Source: Falsiroseomonas algicola (GTDB lineage Bacteria > Pseudomonadota > Alphaproteobacteria > Acetobacterales > Acetobacteraceae). Taken from it: DNA of 64,000 nucleotides. This document shows, piece by piece, positions 60,485-64,000 of the stretch. The stretch spans positions 434,001-498,000 of the forward strand of contig NZ_JAAIKB010000002.1 of NCBI RefSeq assembly GCF_011040385.1, in the 5' to 3' direction. Positions within the stretch are counted from its first letter, which is position 1. Every line of letters starts with the position of its first letter. Made by a program: the position numbers and the translations under genes. Under the pieces are notes generated by a model, which saw only the letters and a list, made by a program, of their open reading frames with translations, was not told where the DNA came from and searched no databases.

Positions 60485-60510
60485 TGCAATGGTTGATCAG
60501 ACATTGCAGA
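60485..60510. promoter_or_regulatory. Palindromic operator upstream of the RTX gene
   Basis: CTGCAATG-GTTGATCAGA-CATTGCAG has perfect 8-base arms around a 10-base centre that itself contains TGATCA. It starts 16 bases upstream of the RTX ATG (60469), in an AT-rich patch. The regulator is unknown and none is encoded next to it. Confidence 0.6.
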
Positions 60511-60589
60511 CAATACCCAGTTCGCGCGAGATGCCCAGATGGGCAGCGCCTATCGCGGCGATCGGTGGCGCCGATGGGCGGGTCGCGAG

Positions 60590-61387
60590 TCAGGGCGCCG
60601 GGAAGAGGGCGTCCGTCCGGCCCATCAGGCGATAGGCGACCAGCCCGACATATTCCCGCAGCGCCCATTCCGCCTGGTTCAGCCGCGTCGGGAAGGGGCC
60701 GAAATAGTCGAGGCCGTATCCCCCCATCGTCGTGTAGTTCACGGGCCAGGGGGTAATGGTCCAGCCGGCCTGGCGGAAGACGCCCATGGAACGCGGCATG
60801 TGGCTGGCCGAGGTGACCAGCAGCCAGGTCTCGCCGGGCCTGGGCTGCGCCACGCGGAAGGACAGCACCGCGTTCTCATGCGTGTTGCGGCTTTCGCTTT
60901 CGAAGACCAGGCGATCCGCGGGCACGCCGAGATCGGTGAAGAGCAGGCGCGCGGTATCGGCCTCGGTTGGGCCGCCGGGGATGATGGCGGCCGATCCGCC
61001 GGTGAAGAGCAGGCGGGCGCCGGGGTGGCGGCGGGCGAGGGCCACGGCCTCCGTCATCCGCTCCGCCGCGCCGTTGAGGGCGGGGATGCCGTGGCGCTGC
61101 GTCATCTCCTGGTCCACGGCGCCGCCGAGCACGACGATGCCGGTGACGGGGCCGGGGAGGGTCGCGGGGCGCGTGAAGCGGGTCTCGAGCGGCACGGTCA
61201 GCCAGGCGGCGATGGGGGTGGCGAAGACCAGGGCATACCAGCCGAGACCGAGCAGCAGCGGCCAGCGGCCGAAGCGGCGGCCTCGCCAGACCAGCGCCAG
61301 GCCGAGCAGGGCCAGCAGCAGCGCCGCCGTGTTCGGCGCCAGCACCATCCAGAGCGCCTTGGAGGCGATGAAGGTGATGGTGTCCAC
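60590..61387 (-). CDS. YdcF/ElyC-family (DUF218) membrane protein, GTG start
   Basis: The 265-residue protein has two N-terminal membrane segments (FIASKALWMVLAPNTAALLL and LLLGLGWYALVFATPIAAWL). The periplasmic DUF218 domain has GIVVLGGAVDQEMTQRHG, GARLLFTGGSAAIIPGG, FESESRNTHENAVLSF and TWLLVTSASHMPRSMGVFRQ. E. coli ElyC/YdcF relatives act in envelope glycan metabolism. The start is GTG at 61387, overlapping the TAG of the upstream GT2 gene (TAGTG). This links it to the glycosyltransferase operon. Confidence 0.87.
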   Translation of the reverse strand: MDTITFIASKALWMVLAPNTAALLLALLGLALVWRGRRFGRWPLLLGLGWYALVFATPIAAWLTVPLETRFTRPATLPGPVTGIVVLGGAVDQEMTQRHGIPALNGAAERMTEAVALARRHPGARLLFTGGSAAIIPGGPTEADTARLLFTDLGVPADRLVFESESRNTHENAVLSFRVAQPRPGETWLLVTSASHMPRSMGVFRQAGWTITPWPVNYTTMGGYGLDYFGPFPTRLNQAEWALREYVGLVAYRLMGRTDALFPAP

Positions 61388-62259
61388 TAGAGGTCCATGA
61401 TCCGCATGGGATGCGCGCGCCCGCGGAGCAGGTCCCAGAGCGCGAGGAGATTGCCCTTGAGCCGCCCGAAGCGGTCCACATGCGGCTCCGGCGCCAGGGA
61501 TCGCAGCGCGTTCATGGCGATGTGCCGCGCCGCCGAGGGGAGGGCGTGGCTCCAGGGGAAGGTGCCCTTGCGGGCGAGGTAGATGGGGTTCGCCACCTGG
61601 CTGTAGCCGAGGCGGTTGCCAGCGACGCGCCCCGACTTGGTGCCGAGATGCACGCCCCGCGCACCGGCCAGGCGGAGGATGGAGCCGTGCCGGCCGAGCG
61701 CGCGCGTGACGTCGATATCCTCGTACCAGGCATAGAGGGGCAGTTGCTCATCGACGCGGATGCCGTGGGCGCGGAGCGGCGCCAGGCGGAAGGCCATGTT
61801 GCAGCCGTAGCCGTTGAAATGCGGCGTGACGGCCAGCGCATCGCCTTCGTGGCGGTCATCGGCCAGGATGGCGCGGCCTTCCGGCACCTCGATCCCCGGG
61901 CCCTTGGCGCCATCGGCGATGACGGTGCCGGTCGTGACCACGCAGTCCGGGTGCAGGTCCAGCACGCGCTCCGTCACCGCGAGGTAGTCGGGGGCGGGGA
62001 GAAAATCATCGTCGAGGAACAGCACCGCGTCGCAATCGGCCGCGGCATCCAGGATGGCGTTGCGCTGGCGTGGCAGGCCGGCGGGGGATTGCAGGAATTC
62101 CACCGCAGGGAAGCGATCCGCGAGGCCCGTGACGTCGTCGGCCGTGACGTGGCAGATGATGATGCGATCGGGCGCGCGGGATTGCAGGCGAAGTTCCGCC
62201 AGCACCTCGCCCAGAATGGCGGCGCGGCCGCGGGTGGCGATGCCGATGGCGATGCGCAT
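61387..62259 (-). CDS. Family 2 glycosyltransferase
   Basis: The 290-residue GT-A glycosyltransferase starts MRIAIGIATRGRAAILGEVL. The nucleotide-sugar DxD-type motif is AVLFLDDDFLPAPDYLAV, and YAWYEDIDVTRALGRHGS carries the ED catalytic-base region. No signal peptide; a C-terminal amphipathic part may touch the membrane. It overlaps the preceding GT2 gene by one base (stop/start at 62259) and ydcF at its end. A surface polysaccharide or glycolipid is the probable product; donor and acceptor are unknown. Confidence 0.9.
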   Translation of the reverse strand: MRIAIGIATRGRAAILGEVLAELRLQSRAPDRIIICHVTADDVTGLADRFPAVEFLQSPAGLPRQRNAILDAAADCDAVLFLDDDFLPAPDYLAVTERVLDLHPDCVVTTGTVIADGAKGPGIEVPEGRAILADDRHEGDALAVTPHFNGYGCNMAFRLAPLRAHGIRVDEQLPLYAWYEDIDVTRALGRHGSILRLAGARGVHLGTKSGRVAGNRLGYSQVANPIYLARKGTFPWSHALPSAARHIAMNALRSLAPEPHVDRFGRLKGNLLALWDLLRGRAHPMRIMDL

Positions 62260-63137
62260 CAGGGCTGGCCCTCGATGGGGGTGCGCTTCAGGCCATCCTT
62301 CGCGTCACCGCGCAGGAAGCCGGCGGCGCGGCCGGCGAAGGTCATGGCATAGTAGGCGGCATCGCGCGGGCGGCCCTTGAGCAGGGAGACGACGACGCCG
62401 CCGATCGGGCGGATGGCGAAGGGCAGCCACACGCCGGGCGCCACGCCATGGCGCCGCAGCGCGAAGCCGAGGCCGCGGCCATAGAGGCGCGCGCGGGCGG
62501 TGGCGACATCGGAGAGGCGCTTGTCGGGGTGGGCGACGCGCAAGGCGGGCTCGTAGCGGGCTTCGTGTCCGGCTTCGACGGCGCGGAGCACGAGGTCGTT
62601 GCCCTCCGCCGAGCCGATGAGGGTGCCGGGGCCCATGCCCTCATCGAAGCCGCCGAGGGCGAGGGCGACGGGACGGCGGAGCCAGAGGTTGAACTCGATC
62701 ACGCTGGTCCAGACGTTTCTCGAGTCGATCGCCCCGCCTTCGGTGCGCCAGCGGCCACTGCCGAGGCCGCCTTCGGGGCTGGCGGCGGGGCCGGTGAGGA
62801 CCATGAGGCGCGGGTCATCCGTGAAGGCCTGGTCCACCAGGGCGAGGGTGCCTGGGGGGAGGAGGCAGTCGTCATCCGGGAAGGCAACGATCTCCCCCAC
62901 CGCGTCGCGCAGGCCGAGGTTGCGGGCGTGGTTGGCATTGGCGATGGCGGAGCGGCGATGGGTCAGGCGCAGACGTGCCGCGTAGGGCGCCAGCACTGCC
63001 GCCAGCCGGTCGTCGCCATTCTGGTCCACGATGATGCATTCGGCATCGCCGCGGCCCTGCGCGAGCAGGCTGTCGAGGAACTCGGCGATTTCCGTGGTGC
63101 GGCCACGCGTCGCCATGACCAGGCTGAAACGGATCAT
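62259..63137 (-). CDS. Family 2 glycosyltransferase
   Basis: The 292-residue GT-A enzyme begins MIRFSLVMATRGRTTEIAEF; ECIIVDQNGDDRLAAVLAPY and EIVAFPDDDCLLPPGTLALV (DDD motif) define the donor site. GSAEGNDLVLRAVEAGHEAR corresponds to the acceptor/base region. The C-terminus (PIGGVVVSLLKGRPRDAAYY) is amphipathic. It overlaps the GT4 gene upstream by four bases and the next GT2 gene by one, so the three form one operon. Similarity to its GT2 neighbour is limited to the fold motifs. Confidence 0.9.
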   Translation of the reverse strand: MIRFSLVMATRGRTTEIAEFLDSLLAQGRGDAECIIVDQNGDDRLAAVLAPYAARLRLTHRRSAIANANHARNLGLRDAVGEIVAFPDDDCLLPPGTLALVDQAFTDDPRLMVLTGPAASPEGGLGSGRWRTEGGAIDSRNVWTSVIEFNLWLRRPVALALGGFDEGMGPGTLIGSAEGNDLVLRAVEAGHEARYEPALRVAHPDKRLSDVATARARLYGRGLGFALRRHGVAPGVWLPFAIRPIGGVVVSLLKGRPRDAAYYAMTFAGRAAGFLRGDAKDGLKRTPIEGQP

Positions 63138-64000
63138 CGGGCGGCGAGCCCCTGTGCGGCCAGCCCTTGGGCCACCAGCGCCTGGATGCGGTCGCGGAAG
63201 ACGGCGCGGCTGAACCGCTCGGCATTGGCGCGGCAGGATTCGGGCGCGATGGCGAGGCCTTCGAAGCGCGCGACGGCGTCGCGGATGCTCTGCGCGGCCT
63301 GTTCGGGGAAGAGCACGCCGGTGGTGTCGGGGACCACGATGTCGCTGGCGCCGCCGCGGCCATAGACGATGAGCGGGGTGCCGCAGGCCTGCGCTTCCAC
63401 CATCGCGATGCCGAAATCCTCCTCCGCCGCGAAGACGAAGGCGCGCGCGCCCTGCAGCAGGCGGATCAACTCGGGCTGCGGGACGCGGCCCAGGATCTCG
63501 ATGTTTCTCGCGTCACCGGCAGCGTCGCGGACGCGGCCCATCTCGGGGCCGTCACCGGCAATGAGGAGCCGCTTGTCGGGCATCGCGCGAAAGGCCTCCG
63601 CGACCAGGTCGATGCGCTTGTAGGGCACCATGCGGGAGGCGACGAAATAGTAGTCCTGCTTGGCGGGCTCGAAGGGGAATCCCTCGATGTCCACAGGCGG
63701 GTGGATGACCGTGCTCTCCCGCCGCCAGGTCTTGCGGATGCGCGCGGCGATCCAGGCGCTGTTGGCGGCGATGAGGTCGGGGCGCGCGGCGGAGGCATGG
63801 TCCCAGGCGCGCATCCGGGCGAGGAGCCAGCGCGTCAGCAGGCCCTTCAGCCCCGTCTCCATCCGCGCCTGGCGCAGATACTGGTGCTGCAAATCCCAGG
63901 CATAGCGCATGGGGCTGTGGACGTAGGAGACATGCAGGGTCGCCGGCCCCGTCAGTACGCCCTTGGCGACCGCGTGCGACGACGAGACGACGAGGTCATA
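63134..64000 (-). CDS. Family 4 glycosyltransferase (N-terminus cut by window edge)
   Basis: The frame is open to the right edge (289 codons shown). The segment VVSSSHAVAKGVL and SYVHSPMRYAWDLQHQYL is typical of mannosyl- or rhamnosyl-type GT-B enzymes. ANSAWIAARIRKTWRR and STVIHPPVDIEGF follow; the donor-binding half has YYFVASRMVPYKRIDLVAEA, RLLIAGDGPEM and the EX7E motif in FAAEEDFGIAMVEAQACGTP. The true start lies beyond the window. It resembles WbaZ-like transferases of O-antigen or exopolysaccharide loci. It is the first visible gene of the glycan operon reading leftwards. Confidence 0.88.
   Translation of the reverse strand, partial: YDLVVSSSHAVAKGVLTGPATLHVSYVHSPMRYAWDLQHQYLRQARMETGLKGLLTRWLLARMRAWDHASAARPDLIAANSAWIAARIRKTWRRESTVIHPPVDIEGFPFEPAKQDYYFVASRMVPYKRIDLVAEAFRAMPDKRLLIAGDGPEMGRVRDAAGDARNIEILGRVPQPELIRLLQGARAFVFAAEEDFGIAMVEAQACGTPLIVYGRGGASDIVVPDTTGVLFPEQAAQSIRDAVARFEGLAIAPESCRANAERFSRAVFRDRIQALVAQGLAAQGLAAR

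Overview
This is a very GC-rich window with long overlapping open frames on both strands, tightly packed operons (many 4-base ATGA start/stop overlaps) and four Bug/TctC-type solute receptors. Together with a CIO-like cytochrome bd oxidase and an imp-type type VI secretion system (T6SS) without TssJ, this points to an environmental alphaproteobacterium, most likely Acetobacteraceae (Roseomonas-like). The taxonomic call is inference from content and composition. No rRNA, tRNA, CRISPR array or insertion sequence was seen.

Layout. (1) 1-11.6 kb, metabolic and respiratory genes: a partial Gfo/Idh/MocA oxidoreductase; cydAB with a GbsR/MarR-type regulator and a palindromic operator over its promoter; a dihydropyrimidinase-like amidohydrolase with an NHL-repeat protein; a Bug receptor; an HpcH/HpaI aldolase; a carboxymuconolactone-decarboxylase-like / RidA / CitE-like operon; and a second Gfo/Idh/MocA paralogue. 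(2) 11.8-46.6 kb, a complete T6SS locus. The minus-strand operon runs tssA, tssB, two tssC paralogues, tagJ, tssE, tssF, tssG, a SAM methyltransferase, an OmpA-like protein and a membrane-anchored HExxH protein. Plus-strand blocks are tssH(clpV)-hcp and vgrG-accessory-PAAR-tagH(fha)-tssK-tssL-tssM-tagF-pppA. A minus-strand pair in the middle encodes a secreted WD40/caspase-like protein and a glycine-zipper lipoprotein. A Ser/Thr kinase (ppkA-like) lies at the left end and its PP2C partner at the right end, so the kinase, phosphatase and FHA protein of the threonine phosphorylation pathway are all present. A ~32-base imperfect inverted repeat lies at 14.7 and 46.6 kb, around all of the T6SS locus except ppkA and one small unknown gene.

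(3) 46.9-54.8 kb, a hydroxycinnamate (ferulate-type) catabolic locus: SDR dehydrogenase, crotonase, MarR regulator, feruloyl-CoA-synthetase-like ligase, thiolase, thioesterase and two divergent Bug receptors. Three near-identical palindromes (TTATG-N3-CATAA) lie upstream of the SDR/crotonase pair, between the MarR and ligase genes, and between the two Bug genes. They predict one MarR regulon. (4) 55.0-59.7 kb: a GT39-type membrane glycosyltransferase, a Bug receptor overlapping an enolase-superfamily enzyme, and a divergent LysR regulator. (5) 59.7-64 kb: an RTX calcium-binding protein with a double-glycine-like leader and its own palindromic operator, a YdcF-family protein, two GT2 glycosyltransferases and a GT4 glycosyltransferase cut by the right edge. 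These last genes look like part of a polysaccharide or surface-glycan locus.
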